Translations under genes and position numbers: made by a program
Part shown: positions 1 through 10,970 of the stretch, one piece after another
Position numbering within the stretch: the first letter of the stretch is position 1
Layout: every line of letters starts with the position of its first letter
Notes under the pieces: model-generated
What the model was told of the DNA's origin: nothing
What the model saw: only the letters and a program-made list of their open reading frames with translations
Database searches by the model: none
Origin: Methylocella tundrae
GTDB taxonomy: Bacteria > Pseudomonadota > Alphaproteobacteria > Rhizobiales > Beijerinckiaceae
Assembly (NCBI RefSeq): GCF_901905185.1
Contig: NZ_CABFMQ020000001.1
Coordinates: forward strand, 363,501-427,500
Direction: 5' to 3'
DNA: 64,000 nucleotides

Positions 1-435
1 CACGGCGACAATTATGATCGTCAGGTCATCCGCATGGAGGAGATGCGGCAGTCGGTCAAAATCATGAAGCAATGCATCGCAAAGCTTCGCGAGCCGAACG
101 GCAAGGGGCCGGTGCTGGCCAAAGGCAAGGTCGCGCCGCCATCCCGCGCCGAGATGAAGCGTTCGATGGAAGCGCTGATCCATCATTTCAAGCTGTTCAC
201 CGAAGGTTTCCACGTGCCGGCCGGCGAGGTCTACGCCGCGGTCGAGGCGCCCAAGGGAGAGTTCGGCGTCTATCTCGTTTCTGACGGGACGGACCGGCCC
301 TATCGCTGCAAGATCCGCGCGCCCGGTTTCGCCCATCTCGCGGCGATGGATTTTCTCTGCCGCAAATCCATGCTGGCGGACGTCAGCGCGATCCTCGGCT
401 CGATCGACATCGTCTTCGGCGAGGTCGACCGGTGA
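1..435 (+). CDS. nuoD: NADH-quinone oxidoreductase subunit D, C-terminal part
   Basis: This reading frame enters from the left edge and ends at TGA 433-435, leaving the last 144 residues. The protein is the 49-kDa-type subunit of complex I, which with NuoB forms the quinone-binding site in the peripheral arm at the inner membrane. Visible conserved stretches are [15 protein letters not shown], the region around [14 protein letters not shown], and the end [10 protein letters not shown], which is the usual C-terminus of alphaproteobacterial NuoD. The gene is truncated only by the window edge. It is followed by nuoE, so this is the middle of a standard nuo operon. Identification is firm from both sequence and context. 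Confidence 0.96.
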   Translation, partial: HGDNYDRQVIRMEEMRQSVKIMKQCIAKLREPNGKGPVLAKGKVAPPSRAEMKRSMEALIHHFKLFTEGFHVPAGEVYAAVEAPKGEFGVYLVSDGTDRPYRCKIRAPGFAHLAAMDFLCRKSMLADVSAILGSIDIVFGEVDR

Positions 436-525
436 GGAAAGCATTCGAGCCCTTGCTCCGGCGTCCAGCCGGGCGCTTCTCCAGCTCCTCGGCCGCTACG
501 GCCCTGATGTGTGAGTATTGTTGAT

Positions 526-1209
526 ATGTCCGTTCGCAGGCTCGCCGAAGTCCAGCCCGAATCCTTCGCCTTCACTCCCGAAAACGAGGCTTGGGCCGAG
601 GGCATAATCAAGAAATACCCGGAAGGGCGGCAAGCCTCGGCTGTGATCTCGCTGCTGTGGCGCGCGCAGAAGCAGAATGATTATTGGCTGCCGCGCAAGG
701 CGATCGAGGCCGTCGCTGAAAAGCTCGGCATGCCGTTTATCCGCGTGCTCGAAATCGCGACCTTCTACACGATGTTCAACCTCTCCCCTGTTGGCGAGCA
801 CTATGTCCAGCTCTGCGGCACGACGCCCTGCCTGCTCGCCGGATCGGACGGGATCAAAGCGGTGCTCAAGGAGCGGGTCGGCGAGCCGGGCGTCGTGACG
901 CCGGACGGCAAATTCTCCTGGACCGAAGTCGAATGTCTCGGCGCCTGCTGCAATGCGCCGATGGTGCAGATCAACGATGATTACTTCGAGGATCTGACGC
1001 CTGAGAATTTCGCTAAATTGCTCGATGATCTGGCGGCGGGAAAACCGGTCCGCGTCGGCTCGCAGACGGGGCGCGTCACCTCCGAGCCTGTCGGCGGCCT
1101 CACGACGCTGACGTCGTTCTACGGACAAGATGGCCATAGCGGCCCCTTTTGCTCCAAAGCTGCGCGGCCCGACGCCAAATCGGCCGGTTCTGATCCGAAG
1201 CAATCGTAA
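526..1209 (+). CDS. nuoE: NADH-quinone oxidoreductase subunit E (24-kDa type)
   Basis: Thioredoxin-fold subunit of the NADH-oxidising module of complex I that carries the [2Fe-2S] cluster N1a. The four ligands are visible as CGTTPC and the later ECLGACC. I chose the ATG at 526 because alphaproteobacterial NuoE usually begins MSVRRLA; a GTG at 511 would add five residues, and neither start has a strong Shine-Dalgarno sequence. At 227 residues it is somewhat longer than many family members, owing to a C-terminal tail after the conserved core that is rich in Ser, Gly, Lys and Pro. It lies between nuoD and nuoF on the same strand and is certainly co-transcribed with them. Confidence 0.96.
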   Translation: MSVRRLAEVQPESFAFTPENEAWAEGIIKKYPEGRQASAVISLLWRAQKQNDYWLPRKAIEAVAEKLGMPFIRVLEIATFYTMFNLSPVGEHYVQLCGTTPCLLAGSDGIKAVLKERVGEPGVVTPDGKFSWTEVECLGACCNAPMVQINDDYFEDLTPENFAKLLDDLAAGKPVRVGSQTGRVTSEPVGGLTTLTSFYGQDGHSGPFCSKAARPDAKSAGSDPKQS

Positions 1210-1220
1210 GGTTAAAGCAG

Positions 1221-2531
1221 ATGCTTGAAGACAAGGATCGCATCTTCACCAATCTTTACGGCTTCGGCGACTGGGGCCTCAAAGGCGCCCGCGCGCGCGG
1301 CGCCTGGGACAATACGAAAGGGCTTATCGAGAAAGGCAAGGACTGGATCCTTTCCGAGATGAAGGCTTCCGGCCTGCGCGGACGGGGCGGCGCGGGTTTC
1401 CCGACCGGCCTCAAATGGTCCTTCATGCCGAAAGCGGATGAAGCGCGGCCCTCCTATCTCGTCGTCAACGCGGATGAATCGGAGCCCGGCACCTGCAAGG
1501 ATCGCGAGATCATGCGCAATGATCCGCATCTTTTGATCGAGGGATGCCTCATTGCTTGCGTGGCGATGGAGGCGCACGCCTGCTACATCTATGTGCGCGG
1601 CGAATACATCCTCGAAGCGGATCGGCTCGACGCCGCGATCGCGCAGGCCTATGAGGCGAACCTCGTCGGCAAGGACAATGTTCACGGCTGGCCCTTCGAC
1701 ATCTATGTCCATCGCGGCGCCGGCGCCTATATCTGCGGGGAAGAAACGGCGCTTCTCGAATCGCTCGAAGGCAAGAAGGGAATGCCTCGGCTGAAGCCGC
1801 CGTTCCCCGCCAATATGGGGCTCTACGGCTGCCCGACGACGGTCAACAATGTCGAATCGATCGCGGTCGCCCCGACCATCCTGCGGCGCGGGGCGGCGTG
1901 GTTTTCAAGCTTCGGCGCCAAGAATAATTCCGGCACCAAGCTGTTCTGCATCTCCGGCCATGTCAACAAGCCGTGCAATGTCGAAGAGGCGATGTCGATT
2001 CCGTTCCGGGAGCTCATCGACAAGCATTGCGGCGGCGTGCGCGGCGGCTCCGACAACCTGCTCGCGGTGATTCCCGGCGGCTCGTCGGTTCCCTGCGTGC
2101 CGGCGCATCAGATCATCGACGCCGCGATGGATTTCGACACGCTGCGCGATCTGAAGTCGGGTCTCGGCACGGCCGCTGTCATCGTCATGGATAAATCGAC
2201 GGACATTATCCGCGCCATCGCGCGGCTCAGCTATTTCTACAAGCATGAGAGCTGCGGCCAATGTACGCCCTGCCGCGAGGGCACGGGCTGGCTTTGGCGC
2301 GTCGTCTCGCGCATGGCCGAAGGGCGCGCGCAAAAGCGCGAGATTGACATGCTGCTTGAAGTGACGACGCAAATCGAGGGCCACACCATCTGCGCGCTTG
2401 GCGACGCGGCGGCCTGGCCGGTGCAGGGCCTTATTCGACATTTTCGTCCGGAGATCGAAAAGCGCATTGACCAATATGCCGCGAACCCGCATTCCGAGCC
2501 GGCGAGCGGCTATCATGTCGCGGCGGAGTAG
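1221..2531 (+). CDS. nuoF: NADH-quinone oxidoreductase subunit F (51-kDa type)
   Basis: Subunit of 436 residues that binds NADH and FMN and holds the [4Fe-4S] cluster N3; this is where electrons enter complex I. The glycine-rich nucleotide site reads [13 protein letters not shown], followed by [13 protein letters not shown], and the cluster ligands are in [12 protein letters not shown] plus a later Cys in [13 protein letters not shown]. Length and order match the family. The start ATG follows nuoE by 11 bases. After the TAG stop there is a 78-base gap before nuoG that contains a short in-frame ORF, described separately. Confidence 0.97.
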   Translation: MLEDKDRIFTNLYGFGDWGLKGARARGAWDNTKGLIEKGKDWILSEMKASGLRGRGGAGFPTGLKWSFMPKADEARPSYLVVNADESEPGTCKDREIMRNDPHLLIEGCLIACVAMEAHACYIYVRGEYILEADRLDAAIAQAYEANLVGKDNVHGWPFDIYVHRGAGAYICGEETALLESLEGKKGMPRLKPPFPANMGLYGCPTTVNNVESIAVAPTILRRGAAWFSSFGAKNNSGTKLFCISGHVNKPCNVEEAMSIPFRELIDKHCGGVRGGSDNLLAVIPGGSSVPCVPAHQIIDAAMDFDTLRDLKSGLGTAAVIVMDKSTDIIRAIARLSYFYKHESCGQCTPCREGTGWLWRVVSRMAEGRAQKREIDMLLEVTTQIEGHTICALGDAAAWPVQGLIRHFRPEIEKRIDQYAANPHSEPASGYHVAAE

Positions 2532-2538
2532 GGCGGCG

Positions 2539-2613
2539 ATGAGCGCTTGGGAAAAGGCCGCGATCGCGTCAGGTCGCCGCATTTCGGACCGCCGCATTGA
2601 GGACAGGGCATGA
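2539..2613 (+). CDS. possible 24-residue ORF coupled to nuoG
   Basis: A short ORF starts at ATG 2539 and ends at TGA 2611-2613, overlapping the nuoG start ATG (2610) in the ATGA arrangement typical of translational coupling. The peptide begins [17 protein letters not shown] and is basic. I do not recognise it. It may be a translated leader that keeps ribosomes on the message between nuoF and nuoG, or simply chance: GC-rich DNA gives many short ORFs. Only the overlap geometry favours it. Confidence 0.25.
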   Translation: MSAWEKAAIASGRRISDRRIEDRA

Positions 2614-4673
2614 GCAAGCTGATCGTTGACGGAGTCGAAATCGACGTTCCGCCCGAATACACTCTGCTGCAGGCTTGCGAGCAGGCGGGCGCCGAGATTC
2701 CGCGCTTTTGCTTCCATGAGCGGCTGTCGATCGCAGGCAATTGCCGCATGTGCCTCGTCGAGGTGAAGGGCGGTCCGCCGAAGCCTTCGGCGTCCTGCGC
2801 CGTCGCGGTGCGCGATCTGCGCCCTGGCCCCAATGGCGAGCCGCCGGTGGTGCTCACCAATTCGCCGATGGTGAAAAAGGCGCGCGAAGGCGTGATGGAA
2901 TTCCTGCTCATCAACCATCCGCTCGATTGCCCGATCTGCGATCAGGGCGGCGAATGCGATCTGCAGGATCAGGCGATGGCTTTTGGCTTCGCCTCCTCCC
3001 GCTACGCCGAGAACAAGCGCGCCGTCGAAGATAAATATATCGGCCCGCTGGTGCGGACCTCGATGAATCGCTGCATTCATTGCACGCGCTGCGTCCGCTT
3101 CACCGCTGAGGTCGCCGGCACGGGCGACATGGGCGCGATCGGACGCGGCGAAGATATGGAGATTACGACCTATCTCGAGACGGCGATGAGCTCCGAGCTG
3201 CAGGGCAATGTCGCCGATCTCTGCCCTGTCGGCGCCCTGCTGCCGAAGCCCTATTCCTTCAAGGCGCGGTCCTGGGAGCTGGTCAAGACCGAATCGATCG
3301 ACGTCATGGATGCGCTGGGTTCAGCCATTCGCATAGATACGCGCGGACGCGAAGTGATGCGCATCCTGCCGCGCACCAATGACCGCGTGAATGAAGAGTG
3401 GATCTCCGACAAGGCCCGGCAGATCGTCGATGGCCTGAAGACGAAGCGGCTTGATCGCCCCTATGTGCGCGAAGGCGGCAAGTTGCGCCCAGCGTCCTGG
3501 GGCGAGGCCTTCGCGCTGATCGCCGCCAAGATCAAGGCGACGACTCCCGCGCGCATCGGGGCTATCGCCGGCGATCTCGCCGCCGTCGAGGAGATGTTCG
3601 CGCTGCAATCGCTGGTCGAGAGCCTCGGCTCCGCCTCGCTCGATTGCCGGCAGGATGGCGTCAAGCTCGATCCGAAATTCGGCCGCGCCAGCTATATCTT
3701 CAATCCGAGCATCGCCGCCATTGAGGAGGCCGACGGCCTCATGATCATCGGCTCCAATCCGCGCCGGGAGGCTCCTGTCCTCAACGCGCGCATCCGCAAG
3801 CGCTGGCTGAAGGGCGGCTTCAAGATCGGCGTCATCGGCGAGAAAGCCGACCTGACCTACGACTACGCCTATCTCGGCGCGGGGCCCGACACGCTCGCGA
3901 GCTTCTCCGAGCACCAGAAGGCCAAGATGGAAAAGCCGATGTTCATCATCGGGCAGGGCGCGCTGGCGCGCGAGGACGGCCTCGCCGTGCTGGCGCTCGC
4001 GGCCAAAGCGGCAGGCTCGCTCGGCGTCATAAAGGATGGCTGGAACGGCTTTGCGGTTCTCCATACCGCGGCGGCCCGCGTCGGAGGACTCGACCTCGGT
4101 TTTGTGCCGCGACAGGGTGGGCTTGACGCCCTCGCCATGTCGAAGGCTGGCGCGCTTGACGTTCTCTTCAATCTCGGCGCCGACGAGATCGACATCGCGC
4201 CCGGCGCTTTCGTCGTCTATCAGGGCTCGCATGGCGATCGCGGCGCCGCCCGCGCCGACGTCATCCTGCCGGGCGCGGCCTACACGGAAAAATCCGGGAT
4301 CTACGTGAACACCGAAGGGCGCGCGCAGCTGTCGGATCGCGCCAATTTCCCGCCGGGCGACGCGCGCGAGGATTGGGCCATCATTCGCGCGCTTTCGGAC
4401 GTGCTTGGCCACCGCCTGCCGTTTGACTCGCTGAAAGCTTTGCGCGCGCGCCTCATCGCCGCCTATCCGCACTTCGGCGCCGTCGACGAAATCGCGGCCG
4501 GCGCTTCGTTCGACGCAGGGCAGCTCATCGCCGCCGGCGGCGCCTGCGGCAATGCGCCCTTCGTCTCGCCCGTCGCCGATTTTTATCTGACAAATCCAAT
4601 TGCCCGCGCGTCGGCGGTGATGGCGGAATGTTCCGCCATGCGCCTCGATCTCGCGCGGCAGGCTGCGGAGTAA
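2610..4673 (+). CDS. nuoG: NADH-quinone oxidoreductase subunit G (75-kDa type)
   Basis: Large iron-sulfur subunit (687 residues) that wires electrons from NuoEF towards the quinone site. The N-terminal ferredoxin fold carries Cys ligands around [15 protein letters not shown]. Next comes the His-Cys cluster region [14 protein letters not shown], then a four-Cys motif starting [10 protein letters not shown] and ending near DLCPVGAL. The rest is a molybdopterin-oxidoreductase-like domain that has no cofactor role in complex I. Length matches mitochondrial and alphaproteobacterial forms rather than the longer enterobacterial NuoG. The next gene, nuoH, begins four bases after the stop. Confidence 0.97.
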   Translation: MSKLIVDGVEIDVPPEYTLLQACEQAGAEIPRFCFHERLSIAGNCRMCLVEVKGGPPKPSASCAVAVRDLRPGPNGEPPVVLTNSPMVKKAREGVMEFLLINHPLDCPICDQGGECDLQDQAMAFGFASSRYAENKRAVEDKYIGPLVRTSMNRCIHCTRCVRFTAEVAGTGDMGAIGRGEDMEITTYLETAMSSELQGNVADLCPVGALLPKPYSFKARSWELVKTESIDVMDALGSAIRIDTRGREVMRILPRTNDRVNEEWISDKARQIVDGLKTKRLDRPYVREGGKLRPASWGEAFALIAAKIKATTPARIGAIAGDLAAVEEMFALQSLVESLGSASLDCRQDGVKLDPKFGRASYIFNPSIAAIEEADGLMIIGSNPRREAPVLNARIRKRWLKGGFKIGVIGEKADLTYDYAYLGAGPDTLASFSEHQKAKMEKPMFIIGQGALAREDGLAVLALAAKAAGSLGVIKDGWNGFAVLHTAAARVGGLDLGFVPRQGGLDALAMSKAGALDVLFNLGADEIDIAPGAFVVYQGSHGDRGAARADVILPGAAYTEKSGIYVNTEGRAQLSDRANFPPGDAREDWAIIRALSDVLGHRLPFDSLKALRARLIAAYPHFGAVDEIAAGASFDAGQLIAAGGACGNAPFVSPVADFYLTNPIARASAVMAECSAMRLDLARQAAE

Positions 4674-4677
4674 GGCC

Positions 4678-5706
4678 ATGGAAGAGACTGGCTGGTTCCT
4701 GCCCTTGCTTCTGACGCTCGTGAAGAGCGTCGTGCTGCTCGTCGTTTTGCTGATCTTTATTGCGTATATTCTCTACGCCGATCGCAAGATCTGGGCGGCG
4801 GTGCAGCTGCGGCGCGGTCCGAACGTCGTCGGTCCCTGGGGGCTGTTCCAGAGCTTCGCGGACATGTTGAAGTTCGTCTTCAAGGAGCCGATCATCCCCG
4901 ACGGATCGAACAAGGGGATCTTTCTCCTTGCGCCTTTCGTCATGGGCCTTTTGTCGCTCGCGGCCTGGGCGGTGATTCCGGTCGCCAAGGGCTGGGCGAT
5001 CGCCGACATCAACGTCGGCATTCTCTATATTCTCGCGATCTCCTCTCTCAGCGTCTATGGCATCATCATGGGCGGCTGGGCGTCGAACTCGAAATATCCG
5101 TTCCTTTCGGCGCTCCGCTCCGCAGCGCAGATGATTTCCTATGAAGTCTCGATCGGCTTCGTCATCATCACCGTGCTGCTCTGCGTCGGCTCGCTCAACT
5201 TGACCGACATCGTGATGGCGCAGGATACGCGCTTTGGCATGCTCGGCTGGTATTGGCTGCCGCTGTTCCCGATGTTTGTCATTTTCTTCATCTCGGCGCT
5301 TGCCGAGACGAACCGCCCGCCCTTCGATCTCGTCGAGGCGGAATCAGAACTCGTCGCCGGCTTCATGGTCGAATATTCGTCAACCCCCTACATGCTGTTC
5401 ATGCTCGCCGAATATGTGGCGATCATCACCATGTGCGCGCTGATGACCATTCTGTTCCTTGGCGGCTGGCTGTCGCCGATCCCCTTCGCGCCGTTCACGC
5501 TGGTTCCCGGCGTGATCTGGTTCGTTTTGAAGGTCTGCGCGGTTTTCTTCATGATCGCCATGGTGAAAGCCTTCGTGCCGCGCTATCGCTACGATCAGCT
5601 GATGCGCCTCGGCTGGAAGGTGTTTCTGCCGATCTCCCTTTTCATGGTCGTCCTTGTCGCCGTCGTGCTGCAGTTGACGGGCTGGGGCGCGGGGATGGCG
5701 CAATGA
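4678..5706 (+). CDS. nuoH: NADH-quinone oxidoreductase subunit H
   Basis: Integral membrane subunit of 342 residues with about eight hydrophobic segments, lying at the junction between the peripheral and membrane arms and forming part of the quinone tunnel. The family signatures are clear: [12 protein letters not shown] near residue 45, and the acidic loop beginning [10 protein letters not shown] that carries conserved Glu residues implicated in coupling. The gene follows nuoG by four bases. Identification is firm. Confidence 0.97.
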   Translation: MEETGWFLPLLLTLVKSVVLLVVLLIFIAYILYADRKIWAAVQLRRGPNVVGPWGLFQSFADMLKFVFKEPIIPDGSNKGIFLLAPFVMGLLSLAAWAVIPVAKGWAIADINVGILYILAISSLSVYGIIMGGWASNSKYPFLSALRSAAQMISYEVSIGFVIITVLLCVGSLNLTDIVMAQDTRFGMLGWYWLPLFPMFVIFFISALAETNRPPFDLVEAESELVAGFMVEYSSTPYMLFMLAEYVAIITMCALMTILFLGGWLSPIPFAPFTLVPGVIWFVLKVCAVFFMIAMVKAFVPRYRYDQLMRLGWKVFLPISLFMVVLVAVVLQLTGWGAGMAQ

Positions 5707-5755
5707 AGTTCCCGCAGCAAATCCTGCCGCAGATCTTGGTTCGAAAGGGCAAAGC

Positions 5756-6244
5756 ATGAAACTCGACCAGGGCGCCAAGGCGCTGTTCCTGACAGAGTTT
5801 GTCGGCGCCTTCGTGCTGTCGATGCGTTATTTCTTCAAGCCGAAGCCGACGCTGAACTACCCGCACGAAAAAAATCCGCAGTCGCCGCGCTATCGCGGCG
5901 AACATGCGCTGCGCCGCTATCCGAACGGCGAAGAACGCTGCATCGCCTGCAAGCTCTGCGAGGCGATCTGTCCGGCGCAGGCCATCACCATCGAAGCAGG
6001 TCCGCGCCGCAACGACGGCACGCGCCGCACCACGCGCTACGACATCGACATGGTGAAATGCATCTATTGCGGCTTCTGTCAGGAAGCCTGCCCGGTCGAC
6101 GCCATCGTCGAAGGGCCGAACGCCGAATTCGCGGTGGAGACGCGGGAAGAACTCTATTACGACAAGAACCGTCTGCTTGAGAACGGCGATCGCTGGGAGC
6201 GCGAGATCGCTCGCAATCTTGCGCTCGACGCGCCCTACCGGTGA
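5756..6244 (+). CDS. nuoI: NADH-quinone oxidoreductase subunit I (ferredoxin-type)
   Basis: Protein of 162 residues carrying the two [4Fe-4S] clusters N6a and N6b that pass electrons to NuoB. Both motifs are intact: [12 protein letters not shown] and [12 protein letters not shown]. The N-terminal amphipathic stretch before the motifs and the C-terminal end [18 protein letters not shown] are typical of alphaproteobacterial NuoI. It starts 49 bases after nuoH; a 133-base gap follows before nuoJ. Confidence 0.97.
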   Translation: MKLDQGAKALFLTEFVGAFVLSMRYFFKPKPTLNYPHEKNPQSPRYRGEHALRRYPNGEERCIACKLCEAICPAQAITIEAGPRRNDGTRRTTRYDIDMVKCIYCGFCQEACPVDAIVEGPNAEFAVETREELYYDKNRLLENGDRWEREIARNLALDAPYR

Positions 6245-6377
6245 GGTCTGAGTTGACGATATCGTTGAGCTGCCCCTGCGCCATGGCGACTGCGGGCAAG
6301 ACCGAGACGGTCGGAAGATCACGTAACGCCATAAAGCAGCTTTCAGAAGCGGCGCAGATCATCGATGGGGTTTGGCA

Positions 6378-6986
6378 ATGATTGTCCCGGCGCTGTTCTT
6401 CTACCTCTTCTCGGCGGTCTTGATCGGCTCGGCCTTCTCAGTGATCTCGTCGCGGAATCCGGTGCATTCGGTGCTCTTCCTGATCCTCGCCTTTTTCAAC
6501 GCAGCGGGTCTTTTTCTTCTGCTCGGGGCTGAGTTTCTGGCGATGCTGCTCGTTGTCGTTTACGTTGGAGCGGTGGCGGTGCTGTTTCTTTTCGTCGTCA
6601 TGATGCTCGACGTCGATTTCGCTGAATTCAAGCAGGGATTCCTGAAATATCTGCCGATTGGCGGAACGATCGGCGCCATCGTCCTGCTCGAGCTGATCCT
6701 CGTCGTCGGCGGCTGGAAGATCGACGCCGCCACGCTCGCCAATGTGGCGACGCCGGCGCCGCCCGGCATGAGCAACACGCTGGCGCTCGGCCGCGTGCTC
6801 TACACGCAATACGCCTATCTCTTTATCGGCGCGGGCTTTGTGCTCCTCACCGCCATGATCGGCGCGATCATTCTCACCCTGCATCATAAGGTCGGCGTCA
6901 AACGCCAGGACGTCGCCGCGCAAAACGCCCGAACGCCCGCTGAGGCGGTCGAGCTTCGCAAGAAGCCGTTCCGCCAGGGCGTATGA
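6378..6986 (+). CDS. nuoJ: NADH-quinone oxidoreductase subunit J
   Basis: Membrane subunit of about 202 residues with five predicted transmembrane helices, part of the proton-pumping arm. The conserved run LLGAEFLAMLLVVVYVGAV is present. I place the start at ATG 6378, giving MIVPALFFYLF as in relatives and sitting behind GGGG at 6367-6370; an upstream TTG at 6372 would add two residues. It lies between nuoI and nuoK in the standard order. Confidence 0.95.
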   Translation: MIVPALFFYLFSAVLIGSAFSVISSRNPVHSVLFLILAFFNAAGLFLLLGAEFLAMLLVVVYVGAVAVLFLFVVMMLDVDFAEFKQGFLKYLPIGGTIGAIVLLELILVVGGWKIDAATLANVATPAPPGMSNTLALGRVLYTQYAYLFIGAGFVLLTAMIGAIILTLHHKVGVKRQDVAAQNARTPAEAVELRKKPFRQGV

Positions 6987-7037
6987 GGCGAAGGCTCGAA
7001 TGAAACATTTGCACCTCTCCGCGGCCGGGAAAAATCC

Positions 7038-7346
7038 ATGACGCTTTCGCTCACCCATTTTCTGGTTGTCGCGGCGATCCTTTTCACCATCGGGCTCGCC
7101 GGCATCATCCTCAATCGCAAGAACATCATCGTGGTTTTGATGTCGGTCGAACTCATCCTGCTCTCGGTCAACATCAACCTCGTCGCATTCTCCAACTTTC
7201 TCGGCGACCTGACCGGCCAGGTGTTCTCGCTTTTCATTCTGACCGTGGCCGCCGCCGAAGCCGCCATCGGCCTTGCGATCCTCGTCGCCTACTATCGCAA
7301 CCGCGGCTCGATCGCGGTCGAAGACATCAACATGATGAAGGGTTGA
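7038..7346 (+). CDS. nuoK: NADH-quinone oxidoreductase subunit K
   Basis: Small membrane subunit of 102 residues, the usual length, with three hydrophobic helices. Conserved Glu residues lie within helices in the contexts MSVELILL and AAAEAAIGL; they contribute to the proton path in the membrane arm. It begins 51 bases after nuoJ and ends six bases before nuoL. Identification is firm. Confidence 0.96.
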   Translation: MTLSLTHFLVVAAILFTIGLAGIILNRKNIIVVLMSVELILLSVNINLVAFSNFLGDLTGQVFSLFILTVAAAEAAIGLAILVAYYRNRGSIAVEDINMMKG

Positions 7347-7352
7347 GCCGAC

Positions 7353-9377
7353 ATGTATGCGGCAATCGTCTTCCTACCGCTCCTCGGATTTTTGATCGCG
7401 GGACTGTTCGGGCGGCTGATCGGCGCGCGCGCGTCTGAACTCGTCACGACGAGCCTCCTGTTCGTGGCCGCGGCGCTGTCCTGGGTTACGTTCGTCAATG
7501 TGGCGATGGGCGATGCGCCGGCGACCGTCTCGCTTCTCGGCGAGTGGTTCTCATCGGGCGCGCTCAAGGCGGAATGGTCACTGCGGATCGACAGTCTGAC
7601 GGCCGTCATGCTGATCGTCGTGACGACGGTCTCGGCGCTCGTCCATCTCTACTCGATCGGCTATATGGAAGACGACCCCTCGCAGTCGCGCTTCTTTTCC
7701 TATCTGTCCCTGTTCACCTTCGCCATGCTGGCGCTGGTGACGGCGGACAATCTCTTGCAGATGTTCTTCGGTTGGGAAGGCGTCGGCCTCGCCTCTTATC
7801 TCCTGATCGGCTTCTGGTACCAAAAGCCGTCCGCCAACGCCGCCGCGATCAAGGCCTTCGTCGTCAACCGTGTCGGCGACTTCGGCTTCCTGCTCGGCAT
7901 CTTCATGGTGTTCCTGCTCACGCGGTCGATCGGCTTCGACCAGATCTTCGCCGCGGCGCCTGGTCTCGCCAACACAAGGATCCATGTGTTTGGCGCCGAT
8001 TTCGACGCGATGACGATCACCTGCCTGCTGCTCTTCATGGGCGCGATGGGCAAGTCAGCGCAGTTCCTGCTCCACACCTGGCTGCCTGACGCCATGGAGG
8101 GCCCGACCCCGGTTTCCGCTCTCATCCATGCGGCGACGATGGTCACCGCCGGCGTCTTCATGGTGGCTCGCCTGTCGCCGCTGTTCGAACAGGCGCCGGT
8201 TGCTCTCTCATTTGTCATTTTCATCGGCGCGACCACGGCCTTTTTCGCCGCGACCGTCGGTCTCGTCCAGAACGACATCAAGCGCGTCATCGCCTATTCG
8301 ACCTGCTCGCAGCTCGGCTATATGTTCGTCGCGCTCGGCGTCGGCGGCTATTCCATCGGCATCTTCCATCTTTTCACGCACGCCTTTTTCAAGGCGCTTC
8401 TGTTCCTGGGGGCGGGCGCCGTCATCGTCGCCATGCATCACGAGCAGGACATGCGCCGCATGGGCGGTCTGTGGCGCAAGATTCCATTCACATTCGCCAT
8501 GATGACGGTCGGCACCCTGGCGCTGACGGGCTTTCCGCTGACGTCCGGCTATTTCTCCAAGGACGCCATCATCGACGCCGCCTTCGCCTCGCATCGGCCG
8601 ATGGCCTTTTACGGATACCTGATGACCGTCATAGCCGCCGCATTGACCTCCTTTTATTCCTGGCGGCTGGTGTTTCTGACTTTCTTCGGCAAGGCTCAAT
8701 GGGCCGCGGACGCGCATGGCGCGGCGGGCCACGGCCACGGCGTCGACGCCCACGCGGCCGGTCACGCGGATGATGATCATGACGCTCATGGTCATGGCGA
8801 TCATCAGCTTGATCCGCATGAGGCGCCGGTCGTCATGCTGATCCCTCTTGCCGCGCTCGCTGTCGGCGCTCTGTTCGCGGGCGCTTATTTCCGCGCCGAT
8901 TTCATCGGGGAGGGCGTCGCCGAGTTCTGGAAGAACGCGCTCTACTTCGGCGCAAACAATCATATACTGGCGCAGATGGAGGAAGTTCCCTTCATCGCCT
9001 CGATCGCCCCGACCGTCATGATGGTCCTCGGATTTCTCGTCGCGCTCTACATCTACATTCTGGCGCCGGGAACGGCGGCGCGCCTCGCCGAGGCGATGCC
9101 TGCGCTCTACCGATTCCTCCTCAACAAATGGTACTTCGACGAACTCTATGACAAGATTTTCGTTCGGCCGGCGTTCTGGCTCGGCCGGTTGTTCTGGAAG
9201 GGCGGCGATGGCGCCATTATCGACCGGCTGGGGCCGGACGGCGTCGCAGCGTGGGTCGTTGACGTAACGGGAAGAGTCGTGAAACTGCAGAGCGGCTACA
9301 TTTATCATTATGCTTTCGCCATGCTGATCGGCCTCGCCGCCATCACAACCTGGTATCTCGTCGGGGGACTGCGCTGA
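7353..9377 (+). CDS. nuoL: NADH-quinone oxidoreductase subunit L
   Basis: Antiporter-like proton-pumping subunit at the far end of the membrane arm, 674 residues, with 14 or more hydrophobic segments and a C-terminal lateral-helix region. Landmarks are [17 protein letters not shown], the Lys-containing helix near [19 protein letters not shown], and [15 protein letters not shown] histidine- and aspartate-rich loop near residues 455-490 ([18 protein letters not shown] and onward) lies between membrane helices and is discussed as a finding. The TGA stop overlaps the nuoM ATG by one base (TGATG), so the two are translationally coupled. Confidence 0.96.
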   Translation: MYAAIVFLPLLGFLIAGLFGRLIGARASELVTTSLLFVAAALSWVTFVNVAMGDAPATVSLLGEWFSSGALKAEWSLRIDSLTAVMLIVVTTVSALVHLYSIGYMEDDPSQSRFFSYLSLFTFAMLALVTADNLLQMFFGWEGVGLASYLLIGFWYQKPSANAAAIKAFVVNRVGDFGFLLGIFMVFLLTRSIGFDQIFAAAPGLANTRIHVFGADFDAMTITCLLLFMGAMGKSAQFLLHTWLPDAMEGPTPVSALIHAATMVTAGVFMVARLSPLFEQAPVALSFVIFIGATTAFFAATVGLVQNDIKRVIAYSTCSQLGYMFVALGVGGYSIGIFHLFTHAFFKALLFLGAGAVIVAMHHEQDMRRMGGLWRKIPFTFAMMTVGTLALTGFPLTSGYFSKDAIIDAAFASHRPMAFYGYLMTVIAAALTSFYSWRLVFLTFFGKAQWAADAHGAAGHGHGVDAHAAGHADDDHDAHGHGDHQLDPHEAPVVMLIPLAALAVGALFAGAYFRADFIGEGVAEFWKNALYFGANNHILAQMEEVPFIASIAPTVMMVLGFLVALYIYILAPGTAARLAEAMPALYRFLLNKWYFDELYDKIFVRPAFWLGRLFWKGGDGAIIDRLGPDGVAAWVVDVTGRVVKLQSGYIYHYAFAMLIGLAAITTWYLVGGLR

Positions 9378-10888
9378 TGTTTGGCTTCGGCATCCTGTCA
9401 GGCATCGTGTTTTTGCCGCTCGTCGGCGTGGCGTTTATTCTTGCGCTGCGCGGCGATGATGAAGCCACGTTGAACAATGCGCGCTGGGCGGCGCTGGCGA
9501 CGACGCTGATCGTCTTCGCGCTGTCGGTTTACGCCTACATCCAATTTGACGCCTCGTCGGCGGCTTTCCAGCTCGTCGAACAGAAAAGCTGGTTCGGCTC
9601 GGGGCTTGTCTACAAGCTCGGCGTCGACGGCATGTCGATGCCTTTCCTGCTTCTCACCGCTTTCCTCATGCCGTTCTGCATCGCCGCCTCGTGGAAATCG
9701 ATCACCTATCGCGTCAAGGATTATATGATCGCCTTCCTGGTGCTCGAGACCTTGATGCTTGGCGTCTTCTCGGCGCTCGACCTCGTGCTTTTCTATCTGT
9801 TCTTCGAGGGCGGCCTCATTCCGATGTTTCTCATCATCGGCATCTGGGGCGGCAAGCGGCGCGTCTATGCGAGCTTCAAATTCTTCCTTTACACGCTCGT
9901 CGGGTCGCTCTTGATGCTGCTCGCCATCATGGCGATGTATGGGGTCGCTGGGACAACGGACATCACCGTCCTTCTCAAGACCGACTTCCCCGCCTCGATG
10001 CAGAAGTGGCTGTTCCTCGCCTTCTTCGCCTCGCTCGCGGTCAAGATGCCGATGTGGCCGGTGCATACATGGCTGCCGGACGCGCACGTTGAAGCGCCGA
10101 CCGCGGGGTCGGTCATTCTTGCCGGCATTTTGCTGAAGATGGGCGGGTACGGCTTCATCCGTTTCTCCTTGCCGATGTTCCCCGACGCCTCGGCCTATTT
10201 CGCTCCTCTGGTCTTCGCGCTTTCCATTATCGCGATCATCTACACATCGTTGGTCGCGCTGGTGCAGGAGGACATGAAGAAGCTGATCGCCTATTCATCC
10301 GTGGCGCATATGGGCTTCGTCACGATGGGTCTTTTCAGCATGACCGAGCAGGGCGTGCAGGGCGCAATGTTCCAGATGATCTCGCATGGACTTGTGTCCG
10401 GCGCGCTCTTCCTCTGCGTCGGCGTCGTCTATGACCGCATGCATACGCGCGATATCGCGGCCTATGGCGGCCTCGTCGCCCGCATGCCGCTCTATGCCGT
10501 GGCGTTCATGATTTTCACCATGGCGAATGTGGGCCTGCCGGGGACGTCCGGCTTCATCGGCGAATTCCTCAGCCTGCTCGGCGGATTCCGCGTGAACAGC
10601 TGGGTTGGATTCTTTGCGACGACGGGCGTCATTCTGTCCGCCGCCTATGCGCTCTATCTCTACCGCCGCGTGATATTCGGCGTTCTCGACAAGCCGAGCC
10701 TCCAGAACATACTCGATCTCTCCCGCCGGGAGGTCGCAATCCTTGCTCCTCTCGTCGTGCTGACGATCTACTTCGGCTTTCATCCCGGCCCCGTCCTCGA
10801 CAGCTCCTCGGCCTCTATCGCGGCGCTGATCAAGGATTATGATTCGGCGCTGGCGGCGACCAAAACCGCCGCGCTCGCTTTCCACTAG
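9377..10888 (+). CDS. nuoM: NADH-quinone oxidoreductase subunit M
   Basis: Antiporter-like proton-pumping subunit of 503 residues. Conserved features include the helix with [20 protein letters not shown], the motif [20 protein letters not shown], and the Lys-bearing [16 protein letters not shown]. Its start overlaps the end of nuoL by one base. An 82-base gap containing a palindromic element separates it from nuoN. Length and sequence match the family. Confidence 0.97.
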   Translation: MFGFGILSGIVFLPLVGVAFILALRGDDEATLNNARWAALATTLIVFALSVYAYIQFDASSAAFQLVEQKSWFGSGLVYKLGVDGMSMPFLLLTAFLMPFCIAASWKSITYRVKDYMIAFLVLETLMLGVFSALDLVLFYLFFEGGLIPMFLIIGIWGGKRRVYASFKFFLYTLVGSLLMLLAIMAMYGVAGTTDITVLLKTDFPASMQKWLFLAFFASLAVKMPMWPVHTWLPDAHVEAPTAGSVILAGILLKMGGYGFIRFSLPMFPDASAYFAPLVFALSIIAIIYTSLVALVQEDMKKLIAYSSVAHMGFVTMGLFSMTEQGVQGAMFQMISHGLVSGALFLCVGVVYDRMHTRDIAAYGGLVARMPLYAVAFMIFTMANVGLPGTSGFIGEFLSLLGGFRVNSWVGFFATTGVILSAAYALYLYRRVIFGVLDKPSLQNILDLSRREVAILAPLVVLTIYFGFHPGPVLDSSSASIAALIKDYDSALAATKTAALAFH

Positions 10889-10889
10889 G

Positions 10890-10912
10890 GCGCGATCGGA
10901 TCGCGATCGCGC
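10890..10912. repeat. short hairpin element between nuoM and nuoN
   Basis: Two bases after the nuoM stop, GCGCGATC (10890-10897) pairs with GATCGCGC (10905-10912) across a seven-base loop. No run of T follows, so a strong intrinsic terminator is unlikely. It resembles the small palindromic extragenic repeats common in this bacterial group and could instead stabilise the upstream mRNA or mark a processing site. The rest of the 82-base gap shows nothing else clear. Confidence 0.5.
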
Positions 10913-10970
10913 TCTCAAGATCGTTCCTATGCATGATCCGCTTGGATCCGCGCTTTAAAGGCTGATTTAC

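Noticed and set aside
1905..3080. 391-codon ORF on the minus strand
   Set aside because: It is antisense to nuoF and nuoG and reads as low-complexity Arg/His/Ala sequence; both sense genes are certain.
3321..4679. 452-codon ORF on the minus strand
   Set aside because: It lies entirely opposite nuoG, is Arg/Ala/Gly-rich, and has no family motif. Long antisense frames are common in GC-rich coding DNA.
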